A DNA stretch of 64,000 nt, taken from assembly GCA_949592205.1 (NCBI GenBank), contig CATIUR010000005.1:89892777-89956776 (forward strand), read 5' to 3'. A model generated the notes under the pieces. That model was not told where the DNA came from. It did no database searches and saw only the letters and a list, made by a program, of their open reading frames with translations. Position numbers and translations under genes: made by a program. Positions 1 to 9,995 of this stretch are shown here, piece after piece; within the stretch, counting starts at the first letter, position 1, and each line of letters begins with the position of its first letter. This DNA is from Helichrysum umbraculigerum. Lineage: Eukaryota > Streptophyta > Magnoliopsida > Asterales > Asteraceae.

Positions 1-382
1 CGAACTCTCCGAAAACTCGACCAACCGACAAAACAAAACAAAGTTATATTTTATAACTTCAAAACTAGTATTTTGGTAGAATACTTCAAGTAAAAATATC
101 GCGATTGCACGCGTACGGGTAACACGTTTAGAAACATTACACAATTCGAATAAACACGCGATTCGCGACCAATGACCAAACGAAATCTCGAGTATTATTT
201 TAGTAACTTAAAATATGTTATTTGAGTAAAACTTTTATTAGAAATATTGTATCTTAAATCGTTAACAAGACGTAATATATAAAACGTTATACGATTTAAT
301 AAAATGCAACACGAACGGGGAAACAAACACGGGACTTAACGTAACTTTGGGGAACAAAATTTAACACCTCTCACACCCCTTG

Positions 383-390
383 GGGCCCAC
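383..390 (+). promoter_or_regulatory. TCP/site-II-like motif in A LTR
   Basis: GGGCCCAC; the opposite strand reads GTGGGCCC, matching the TCP consensus GTGGNCCC. It lies just upstream of a pyrimidine-rich leader. The second LTR has it at 6922-6929, and similar motifs occupy the same place in A2, D and G. Function is inferred. Confidence 0.4.
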
Positions 391-1355
391 AAAACCGGCC
401 ATGGGAGAGGGGTAAGGCCTCCCATGGTTTCTTGCCTTATGAAATACACAAACACACCCTTACACACTCTACCTCCCATCCCTCTTTCTCATTCACTTTC
501 ACTACACTCAAACAACCCATCCTCACCCTCTCTCCTTCTCTCTCCCACGAAATCCAGCCACCACCCTCATCCACCATCAACCACCATCGGCCACCACCTC
601 ATTCTTGACGGAAAACGAAGCCGAAGACACAAAAACGATCACCTACGCGTGTACATCACTTCTACCGTCTCCGTTTCTTCATACGCTTTGTAAGAACCTC
701 ATGACTCATATATTTTACTTTTAATATGTGTATTAACATGTTGTGTTGCTTATTTAACAAAGAGATGTCCAAATCTAAACTTGAAACACGTTTTGTAAAC
801 ATATATATGTACACAGTTTTCTGCCCAGAAAAACGACCTCACGAAAACAACCATAACTCGAGTTGTAGACTAAATAAACGGGTGAGACCACTTGGAAAAG
901 TTTGGTATTTTCGTCGTGAACAAAAAGTTCTTCTTTAGCTACCTCCAGAAATACACCCATTATCGGCTATTACTTGATCTTCGGACATATCACTGTTTTG
1001 GCCGGAATTTGTATATATCATTTCTTAATTTTTGTTAAAAATAGTAGATGGACACTAAAGTTCTCGGGAAAATAAAGAAATGATCTAGAGACATAGGAGA
1101 ACAGTTGGTAATTTTTGCGGGACTTTATTCGGACTAACCGTTAGAGAAAACGAGGGTTTCGTTAAGACAAAATCTGGAAAACCTTAACCCGGGGACTGTT
1201 TTGGTAATTTCATAAAAACCGACACCTCGAGAACCTCTAGAACGTAAATATAAGTTGTTAAGTGTTATTTTGCCATAATATAACTTAAATAAAAGCCTCA
1301 GGTCAAGACTCGAACGTTTGACCCCAAAACCGAGCCAAAAATCATAAACAGACCT

Positions 1356-1650
1356 TTGTGTCGCATCGGACCAAAAGTTCATGCGACACAACACCTATGT
1401 CGCATGCTATGTCGTATATTATGTCGCAATGTATGCGACACAACTCTTATGTCGCACGTTATGTCGTATCATTTACGACACAAAGTTTACCTATCGCTTG
1501 ATTGCGACACAACGACTATGTCGTACCGTTGTGTCGTACCCTTGTCTGCGACACAATCATTGTGTCGCATAAACACTAAATCAGAAACCAATCCTTACGA
1601 CACAGACCTTATGTCGCATATGGTCTGCGACACAAGTCTTGTGTCGCAGA
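1356..1650. repeat. Inverted word array TGCGACACAA / TTGTGTCGCA in A LTR
   Basis: Many copies of TGCGACACAA and of its reverse complement, with TACGACA variants, alternate over about 300 bp so that neighbours can pair. The same array is at 7895-8190 in the 3' LTR. Related arrays occur in A2 (14545-14835) and in the G LTR (59038-59325). Confidence 0.85.
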
Positions 1651-1802
1651 TAGCCCAGATCAGAAAACAAAATATATTCTAAGTGTTGGAATCACTTTTC
1701 AAATACGGAATCAAATACGATACGATTTATACATGAAAATACTATACTTTTGGAAGTATACAACAATACTCGAATACGTACACCATTATACTTAAATTGA
1801 AC

Positions 1803-2006
1803 GTGAGATTTCACTCACACACGCACCTGGAATTACTTAGGAGACTACACTCCAACAAACTTACACTTGTACAACTACACGGGATTGCACCCGATATGAA
1901 CTTACAAGTTCACCCACTAGTTACGAGCTGGATTACACGTTAACTGATACGAACTTACATACGAATACTTACGAGGTTTTACTCGTACCCTTTGGGGACT
2001 AAGCCC
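1803..2006. repeat. Array of mini-hairpins with changing stems (A LTR)
   Basis: Successive short inverted repeats, mostly a 4-5 bp stem with a 6-nt loop: GTGAG/CTCAC 1803-1818, GGAG/CTCC 1840-1853, CGGG/CCCG 1880-1893, GAAC/GTTC 1898-1911, CGAG/CTCG 1972-1985, GGG/CCC 1995-2006. Stems differ but pairing is kept. The copy in the 3' LTR lies 6539 bp further on. Confidence 0.8.
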
Positions 2007-3218
2007 ATTGGAACGTACACAAACGATACATGTTGTAATACAAACAAACGATCATACGAGTATACTTTACAACTGTACAACTACTATGAATACATAATAA
2101 TAATGGATGGAATTATTATTATACACCGATAACAAACGAACCGTACAACTTTTATACAAACTACGATTTACAAACAATTACAAACTTACAAACAAACAAA
2201 TGGACATTTCCTAGTTAAGTGAACAACTAGCATGGATACTTTACAAGTATTCCATTTACTTACTAAACCTTGCGCGTATTAGGACGCTAAGGGTTGCTAG
2301 TACGGGAATACTACTTGCTTACTTACTGCATTGTCTGCCAGACTCAGGTGAGTCTTACAGCCCCTACTTTACTGTTTTATACTCAGGGGTGAGATGCATT
2401 ACTGTTTTACATGAACACACAAAACTTACTTGCTGCCATGATTTACTTACTGTACGAGATTAACGATACGCCAATTGCATGAGTTTACGACAAATCCAAT
2501 GAAATCCTCCTGAACCATAGTTGTTAGTTATGTGATAAGCGCGAGTTTTAGTATATGGATCCATATGGGACTGACAATCCCCGCCCGGGGTAGCAAGCAC
2601 TACCACGAACCGTTACTGTAGAAACGGGCGTTTCTTACTCGTTCCGTATGAATGTTTTGGATTACATTCATGAGGGGGGTACCGATATTTACTGTACGTT
2701 AAGCATCAACTATGGGGGCTCATGGCGATTGTATCAAACGGTTGTATATCCTACAACCACCCACTTATTAAAACTTAAGTAATTGATGAGCATAACCTGT
2801 GATCATTACTTGCTGGCTAGCTATGATTTACAAATACTACATGTGTGTTCAAACTGTTTACTTACTTACAAACCTGTGAGATTCACCAACTTTTTTGGTT
2901 GACCGTTTTAGTAATGCTTCTCAGGTACACAGCATCAGTAGGGATGCCCAGCAGGATAAGCTTACTTAGCTCGAGTCGCATGCATTACAAGCTTGGAGAT
3001 TTTACTGCATTACTTTTGTACTTACTGTTATGTACTAGAATCTCTAGGAATTTACTTAAACTCGAGCTTGTATTTTGAAACTACTTATGTATTAATGTAA
3101 TAACTTTTCGAACGTCTCATTTAGAGTCGTTCACTGTATCCTTTGTGCTTGTGATTATTGATTAGTAACACCCAAAACATCGCTTCCGCAAACTGTTAAA
3201 TTTGGGGGTGTTACAGAT

Positions 3219-3230
3219 TGGTATCAGAGC
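3219..3230 (+). other. Primer binding site of A1 (initiator Met tRNA type)
   Basis: TGGTATCAGAGC three bases after the LTR end; complementary to the 3' end of plant initiator Met tRNA. Confidence 0.93.
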
Positions 3231-4048
3231 CTAAGGTTATAGTGAACTAGGTTGCATTTAGTGGGCCTAGACTATGACCGTTAGGCAGTATTCCTCATTA
3301 GGTATAACTAGTTCAGGAATTATAGCATACGAGTTTAATTTAACATAGCCTGATCAACTATGTACAATTAAATGAAGATGATGTAAGTTCTGAAAGGGGT
3401 TATGTTGAACAGGAATGCAATAGCTGACTCTGACCTCGAGAGAACCGGGACTTCTACTTGACTGTGCTAGACACGAACTAGGCGGTTATGTGTTATATAT
3501 ATATATATATACATAGGCCTTTTTCCCGACACGATGCTCTCTCTCAACTGCTGCGAAATTTATTCTCAACTTACATTAACCAAACGACATCTCGATTCTC
3601 GTCATTCTATTTTTATTCAACTTTTACGAATTCATACGTCTGACGACTTCTACACCGTTATAACTGACAACCATAGCTAATCGAATATCCTTTGATATGA
3701 AGATCGGGATTCTGTTTTATTCACTAACTCTACCCAATTCAACGTTTATAACGTTTTACGACGTACCCACCGTACTGTTAGATGTATCCTAATAAAATCA
3801 TTTTCAACTCAAGTCTCCTTCAGACTTCAAAACTGTTCAACCAATTTTTACTATCAAAATTATTACTCAATTTCTTACAAAATGTTTTATAAAATTCTCA
3901 AAATTTCAAAACTGTATAAACTTAATTATAATTCACAATTTTGAACAAATTTCAACCTTTGATGAAATTCCTTTGTACTTACTAAATCATCACAACCATA
4001 ATTCTTGTTCAAACCTTCACATGTTCTTTATTTATTGTTTCAAGGAAC
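3231..4048 (+). other. Untranslated leader of A1
   Basis: Non-coding. The first about 150 bp after the primer site nearly match the leader of element B (40144 onward) although the LTRs differ. A short TA run lies near 3497-3512. The rest is AT-rich with no supported ORF. Confidence 0.7.
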
Positions 4049-5140
4049 ATGCCTCCACGACGACAAATCATGCTTACTGAAGCCGAAGTCGCGGGCCTAA
4101 TTGCCCGTAGTGTGGCCCAAGCCCTAGCTACCCGAACATCAAACCCTGGTAGCGAAGATACAGCTACTAACGGACCGCAACCCAAAACCTGCACCTACAA
4201 AGACTTCCATAACTGCAAACCCTTGACTTTTCAAGGAACCGAAGGAGCGATTGGTCTGATTCGTTGGACCGAGAAAATCGAATCAGTGTTCCTCATCTGC
4301 AACTGCAAGGAAGAGGATAAAGTCAAATTCGCCGCCAGCACCTTTTCTGAAACCGCCCTAACCTGGTGGAACACTTATGCGCAAACGGTGAGTATTGCCG
4401 ATGCTTACAAATTACCGTGGGATGAACTAAAGAATATGCTGAGAGGCGAGTACTGCCCAAGAGACGAGCTGAAACAGTTGGAATTAGAATTCTGGAATCA
4501 CAAGATGCAAGGCGACGATATCACCGGTTACACCAACCGTTTTCACCAGCTGGCACTTCTGTGCCCATCCATGGTTGATCCTGAATACAAAAGGATCGAA
4601 AAATACGTTGATGGACTGCCCGAGCGACTTCAAGACTTAGTTACTTCGTCTAAACCGGGAACCATTCAGAGCGCCATTCGTATGGCTCATGAGTTAACGG
4701 CTAATTCTGTTCGCCGTGGCTCGACTTCGACCCCACCTGCGAATAACAAACGTAAATGGGAAGTGATTCCCCACTCATCCAACTCTACCTCTGACAAAAA
4801 GCCTGCAACTGTCAATGCCAATGACTCAAGGGCTTACAAGGGGAGCAAGCCTTACTGCTCCAAATGTAGTCGTCATCATAACGGCTCCTGTCCCTGTTCC
4901 AAATGCAAGAAATTCGGGCACTTGGCCCAAGACTGTCAAACCAACCCCACTGGTACTGATACTCCTGCACCCAAGACCTGCTATGAGTGCAATGGTACCG
5001 GGCACTTTAGGAAAGATTGCCCAAAACTGAAACTCCGAACCAACAATACGAGGAGCAGAGCTTATGTGATTAACGCCAGGGAGGATGACCCGAACCCGAG
5101 ACTTTGCGATTTACTCAACCCGGGTACGCTCATTCTTTGA
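4049..5140 (+). CDS. gag: Gag polyprotein of A1 (Gypsy-type, CCHC)
   Basis: Structural protein of 363 aa expected to form the cytoplasmic particle and bind element RNA. Residues about 45-225 form a retrotransposon gag domain (LIRWTEKIES, ALTWWNTY near 107, then EYCPRDELKQLE). The nucleocapsid tail has a C-x2-C-x3-HH-x-G-x-C half-knuckle near 268, a CCHC knuckle (CSKCKKFGHLAQDC) and another near 310 (CYECNGTGHFRKDC). The start is MPPRRQ, as in A2. Relative to A2 it stops seven codons early: TGA stands where A2 has a Trp codon, and the A2 tail is still readable after it. No protease follows, so any pol activity must come from elsewhere. Confidence 0.93.
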   Translation: MPPRRQIMLTEAEVAGLIARSVAQALATRTSNPGSEDTATNGPQPKTCTYKDFHNCKPLTFQGTEGAIGLIRWTEKIESVFLICNCKEEDKVKFAASTFSETALTWWNTYAQTVSIADAYKLPWDELKNMLRGEYCPRDELKQLELEFWNHKMQGDDITGYTNRFHQLALLCPSMVDPEYKRIEKYVDGLPERLQDLVTSSKPGTIQSAIRMAHELTANSVRRGSTSTPPANNKRKWEVIPHSSNSTSDKKPATVNANDSRAYKGSKPYCSKCSRHHNGSCPCSKCKKFGHLAQDCQTNPTGTDTPAPKTCYECNGTGHFRKDCPKLKLRTNNTRSRAYVINAREDDPNPRLCDLLNPGTLIL

Positions 5141-5439
5141 CTACCCGAATCTGTTTTCTCATAAATCTCTCGCATAATGATTGATGTATAACTGTATTTT
5201 AGTCTGTGTGTTTTCTTTGATCCTAAGTACACAATAGGATTAGGAGACGACCGATAACTTAAATCCCGACAACACAATTTGCCTTACAATTTAGATACAG
5301 TAACCAAACTTCCTTCCCAATTATCTCACACTGGTTGAGGCCGGGAACTCATCTACTATTCATTACTTTAAACAGATGATTTAATATAACTTCACTTACT
5401 TGGGGCAAATTCTTAAATAGAACACTTATTTCGTAGGAA

Positions 5440-6072
5440 ATGACAACTCCCTCCGTCAACAACCCTACACTGCAAAATGAACTGCTAAGTGAGGAACCGA
5501 AGATGTTTCCTTACCTCCTTGAACTCGAGTGTGATACAGAACACTCCGCTGAATCAGCAATGGCACATGCTGTTCCTGCTGATCCAACTGCTGCAAAAGC
5601 ACCAGTTGATGTAACCTTGACTGCTAAATCAGTCAGCCACCTCAACCAAACTATCGATTCGCTGCGAAAACAACTAACTGAAGCACGTGAAGACATTGAT
5701 GACCTACGACGAATTGCCTTCCAAAATGATCTGCGTATGCGTGAATATGAGCTACGTTTAATAGCTTTAGAAAACCCCACTTCACCACCAACTTCACATG
5801 GTACTTCTACTGAAGAGGATACCGACACTGACTGTACCCCGCCTCCAGCAAAAAGGGCGAAAATCACTCCGACCAACTCTTCAGGAAATTACTTGGGAAA
5901 GAAACCTTTCTGTTCCCGATGTACTCGGCATCATGAAGGACCGTGTACCATACCCACTGGTCAATGCAAATCATACCCTAAAAGTACGAACCCTTCCAAA
6001 GCGAAACTTTGCTTCAACTGTGGGAGTGCCGGCCACCTCAAGGCCAAATGCCCACTACCTCCAGGCAACTAA
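5440..6072 (+). CDS. Second gag-like ORF of A1: coiled coil, NLS-like motif, CCHC
   Basis: 210 aa, 299 nt downstream of gag, where pol would normally lie. N-terminal acidic stretch; residues about 63-115 look like a coiled coil (SVSHLNQTIDSLRKQLTEAR onward); a basic PAKRAKI motif near 135 resembles a monopartite nuclear localisation signal; the C-terminus has a CxxC-HHEGPC half-knuckle near 157 and a full CCHC knuckle CFNCGSAGHLKAKC near 190. The tail resembles a gag nucleocapsid, but no capsid domain is present. An intact 212-aa homologue in A2 argues it is a maintained protein. Role unknown: perhaps a nuclear RNA- or DNA-binding accessory factor, or a duplicated nucleocapsid. Confidence 0.85.
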   Translation: MTTPSVNNPTLQNELLSEEPKMFPYLLELECDTEHSAESAMAHAVPADPTAAKAPVDVTLTAKSVSHLNQTIDSLRKQLTEAREDIDDLRRIAFQNDLRMREYELRLIALENPTSPPTSHGTSTEEDTDTDCTPPPAKRAKITPTNSSGNYLGKKPFCSRCTRHHEGPCTIPTGQCKSYPKSTNPSKAKLCFNCGSAGHLKAKCPLPPGN

Positions 6073-6225
6073 ATTTAGGGTACGTTACCACCTAACGATT
6101 TCTTAATTTCAAACACGGTAGGACCTACCCTACTACTATAGGCTACTAGTACTTATTGTAGCTACCTGACGAATATCGAGCTACCGATTACTACTTCGAA
6201 CAAATTTCGGGACGAAATTTTCATA
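6073..6225 (+). other. 3' untranslated interior of A1
   Basis: Non-coding stretch between ORF2 and the purine tract. It contains AATTTCGGGACGAAATTTTC, also seen near the 3' end of B and in reverse in A2. No ORF. Confidence 0.6.
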
Positions 6226-6237
6226 ACAAGGGGAGAA
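6226..6237 (+). other. Polypurine tract of A1
   Basis: ACAAGGGGAGAA immediately before the LTR start TGTAACAACC; the plus-strand primer position. Confidence 0.9.
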
Positions 6238-9200
6238 TGTAACAACCCCAAAATTAGAGTAAATTTAAAATTTTCCTAATTACGTGTTTACTACTTGTAT
6301 TTAATATGAAATATGATTAAATACATTACTTACTTATATATATATATATATGGATGGAATATATGTATATATATACGCGTATACGATACGTTTAAATCGT
6401 ATAAAACTACAATTGTACAAACATACGGACGTTGGTAAAACAATTATTAAATAATTTGAAATTATTTAATTACTTCAATTATTACTTTATATTATGTTTA
6501 TAATATAACGAAAACGTACGTTTTTAAACAAAACGTTACCGAACTCTCCGAAAACTCGACCAACCGACAAAACAAAACAAAGTTATATTTTATAACTTCA
6601 AAACTAGTATTTTGGTAGAATACTTCAAGTAAAAATATCGCGATTGCACGCGTACGGGTAACACGTTTAGAAACATTACACAATTCGAATAAACACGCGA
6701 TTCGCGACCAATGACCAAACGAAATCTCGAGTATTATTTTAGTAACTTAAAATATGTTATTTGAGTAAAACTTTTATTAGAAATATTGTATCTTAAATCG
6801 TTAACAAGACGTAATATATAAAACGTTATACGATTTAATAAAATGCAACACGAACGGGGAAACAAACACGGGACTTAACGTAACTTTGGGGAACAAAATT
6901 TAACACCTCTCACACCCCTTGGGGCCCACAAAACCGGCCATGGGAGAGGGGTAAGGCCTCCCATGGTTTCTTGCCTTATGAAATACACAAACACACCCTT
7001 ACACACTCTACCTCCCATCCCTCTTTCTCATTCACTTTCACTACACTCAAACAACCCATCCTCACCCTCTCTCCTTCTCTCTCCCACGAAATCCAGCCAC
7101 CACCCTCATCCACCATCAACCACCATCGGCCACCACCTCATTCTTGACGGAAAACGAAGCCGAAGACACAAAAACGATCACCTACGCGTGTACATCACTT
7201 CTACCGTCTCCGTTTCTTCATACGCTTTGTAAGAACCTCATGACTCATATATTTTACTTTTAATATGTGTATTAACATGTTGTGTTGCTTATTTAACAAA
7301 GAGATGTCCAAATCTAAACTTGAAACACGTTTTGTAAACATATATATGTACACAGTTTTCTGCCCAGAAAAACGACCTCACGAAAACAACCATAACTCGA
7401 GTTGTAGACTAAATAAACGGGTGAGACCACTTGGAAAAGTTTGGTATTTTCGTCGTGAACAAAAAGTTCTTCTTTAGCTACCTCCAGAAATACACCCATT
7501 ATCGGCTATTACTTGATCTTCGGACATATCACTGTTTTGGCCGGAATTTGTATATATCATTTCTTAATTTTTGTTAAAAATAGTAGATGGACACTAAAGT
7601 TCTCGGGAAAATAAAGAAATGATCTAGAGACATAGGAGAACAGTTGGTAATTTTTGCGGGACTTTATTCGGACTAACCGTTAGAGAAAACGAGGGTTTCG
7701 TTAAGACAAAATCTGGAAAACCTTAACCCGGGGACTGTTTTGGTAATTTCATAAAAACCGACACCTCGAGAACCTCTAGAACGTAAATATAAGTTGTTAA
7801 GTGTTATTTTGCCATAATATAACTTAAATAAAAGCCTCAGGTCAAGACTCGAACGTTTGACCCCAAAACCGAGCCAAAAATCATAAACAGACCTTTGTGT
7901 CGCATCGGACCAAAAGTTCATGCGACACAACACCTATGTCGCATGCTATGTCGTATATTATGTCGCAATGTATGCGACACAACTCTTATGTCGCACGTTA
8001 TGTCGTATCATTTACGACACAAAGTTTACCTATCGCTTGATTGCGACACAACGACTATGTCGTACCGTTGTGTCGTACCCTTGTCTGCGACACAATCATT
8101 GTGTCGCATAAACACTAAATCAGAAACCAATCCTTACGACACAGACCTTATGTCGCATATGGTCTGCGACACAAGTCTTGTGTCGCAGATAGCCCAGATC
8201 AGAAAACAAAATATATTCTAAGTGTTGGAATCACTTTTCAAATACGGAATCAAATACGATACGATTTATACATGAAAATACTATACTTTTGGAAGTATAC
8301 AACAATACTCGAATACGTACACCATTATACTTAAATTGAACGTGAGATTTCACTCACACACGCACCTGGAATTACTTAGGAGACTACACTCCAACAAACT
8401 TACACTTGTACAACTACACGGGATTGCACCCGATATGAACTTACAAGTTCACCCACTAGTTACGTGCTGGATTACACGTTAACTGATACGAACTTACATA
8501 CGAATACTTACGAGGTTTTACTCGTACCCTTTGGGGACTAAGCCCATTGGAACGTACACAAACGATACATGTTGTAATACAAACAAACGATCATACGAGT
8601 ATACTTTACAACTGTACAACTACTATGAATACATAATAATAATGGATGGAATTATTATTATACACCGATAACAAACGAACCGTACAACTTTTATACAAAC
8701 TACGATTTACAAACAATTACAAACTTACAAACAAACAAATGGACATTTCCTAGTTAAGTGAACAACTAGCATGGATACTTTACAAGTATTCCATTTACTT
8801 ACTAAACCTTGCGCGTATTAGGACGCTAAGGGTTGCTAGTACGGGAATACTACTTGCTTACTTACTGCATTGTCTGCCAGACTCAGGTGAGTCTTACAGC
8901 CCCTACTTTACTGTTTTATACTCAGGGGTGAGATGCATTACTGTTTTACATGAACACACAAAACTTACTTGCTGCCATGATTTACTTACTGTACGAGATT
9001 AACGATACGCCAATTGCATGAGTTTACGACAAATCCAATGAAATCCTCCTGAACCATAGTTGTTAGTTATGTGATAAGCGCGAGTTTTAGTATATGGATC
9101 CATATGGGACTGACAATCCCCGCCCGGGGTAGCAAGCACTACCACGAACCGTTACTGTAGAAACGGGCGTTTCTTACTCGTTCCGTATGAATGTTTTGGA

Positions 9201-9753
9201 TTACATTCATGAGGGGGTACCGATATTTACTGTACGTTAAGCATCAACTATGGGGGCTCATGGCGATTGTATCAAACGGTTGTATATCCTACAACCACCC
9301 ACTTATTAAAACTTAAGTAATTGATGAGCATAACCTGTGATCATTACTTGCTGGCTAGCTATGATTTACAAATACTACATGTGTGTTCAAACTGTTTACT
9401 TACTTACAAACCTGTGAGATTCACCAACTTTTTTGGTTGACCGTTTTAGTAATGCTTCTCAGGTACACAGCATCAGTAGGGATGCCCAGCAGGATAAGCT
9501 TACTTAGCTCGAGTCGCATGCATTACAAGCTTGGAGATTTTACTGCATTACTTTTGTACTTACTGTTATGTACTAGAATCTCTAGGAATTTACTTAAACT
9601 CGAGCTTGTATTTTGAAACTACTTATGTATTAATGTAATAACTTTTCGAACGTCTCATTTAGAGTCGTTCACTGTATCCTTTGTGCTTGTGATTATTGAT
9701 TAGTAACACCCAAAACATCGCTTCCGCAAACTGTTAAATTTGGGGGTGTTACA
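6238..9753 (+). repeat. 3' LTR of A1 (complete, 3516 bp)
   Basis: Starts TGTAACAACC after the purine tract and ends GTTACA. From 6540 it matches 1-3215 with the two differences given for A1. It is followed by TTAATCCTATTTC, an internal point of the A-family LTR in reverse orientation, which marks insertion into A2. Confidence 0.95.
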
Positions 9754-9836
9754 TTAATCCTATTTCATATTAAATACAAGTAGTAAACACGTAATCAGGA
9801 AATTTTTAAATTGGCCCTAATTTTGGGGTTGTTACA
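9754..9836 (-). repeat. 3' LTR fragment of A2
   Basis: Matches 16246-16328, the start of the LTR in element orientation, ending GTTGTTACA. Next to it is the purine tract in reverse (TTCTCCCCTTGTTA, 9837-9850). The rest of this LTR should lie left of A1, outside the window. Confidence 0.88.
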
Positions 9837-9995
9837 TTCTCCCCTTGTTAGGAGAATTTCGTCCCGAAATTTGTTCGAAGTAGTAATCGGTAGTTCGATA
9901 TTCGTCAGGTAGCTACAATGTGTACTAGTAGCCTACAGTAGTAGGGTAGGTCCTACAGTGTTTGAAATCAAGTAGTTGTCAAGTGGTAACGTACC

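Larger units (their letters stand above)
1..3215 (+). repeat. 5' LTR of A1 (partial)
   Basis: Ends in GTTACA directly before the primer binding site. Modules in order: AT-rich start, a GGGCCCAC motif (383-390), a pyrimidine-rich CCACC leader (about 430-610), a TGCGACACAA-type word array (1356-1650), a mini-hairpin array (1803-2006), a conserved tail with a hairpin at 2885-2899, and a U5-like end shared with other LTRs here. Short ORFs inside are low-complexity and are not called genes. About 302 bp of the LTR start lie off-window, judged from the 3' copy. Confidence 0.95.
1..9753 (+). mobile_element. TR-GAG element A1, forward, 5' end off-window
   Basis: LTR retrotransposon with very long LTRs (about 3.5 kb) around a 3.0-kb interior. 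The 5' LTR enters from outside the window; positions 1-3215 match 6540-9753. The interior has an initiator-Met-tRNA primer site, a gag ORF, a second CCHC ORF and a purine tract, but no protease, RT, RNase H or integrase. That is the organisation called TR-GAG: non-autonomous, with pol supplied in trans. I saw only two differences between the LTR copies (A/T at 1926 versus 8465; six versus five G at 2674 versus 9213), so insertion was recent. The right flank is LTR sequence of element A2. Confidence 0.93.

Noticed and set aside
424..938. Two ORFs (and copies at 6963-7477) in the A LTR as small proteins
   Set aside because: Low-complexity Ser/Pro/His text over a pyrimidine-rich leader inside the LTR, no family features; conserved only because the LTRs are duplicated.
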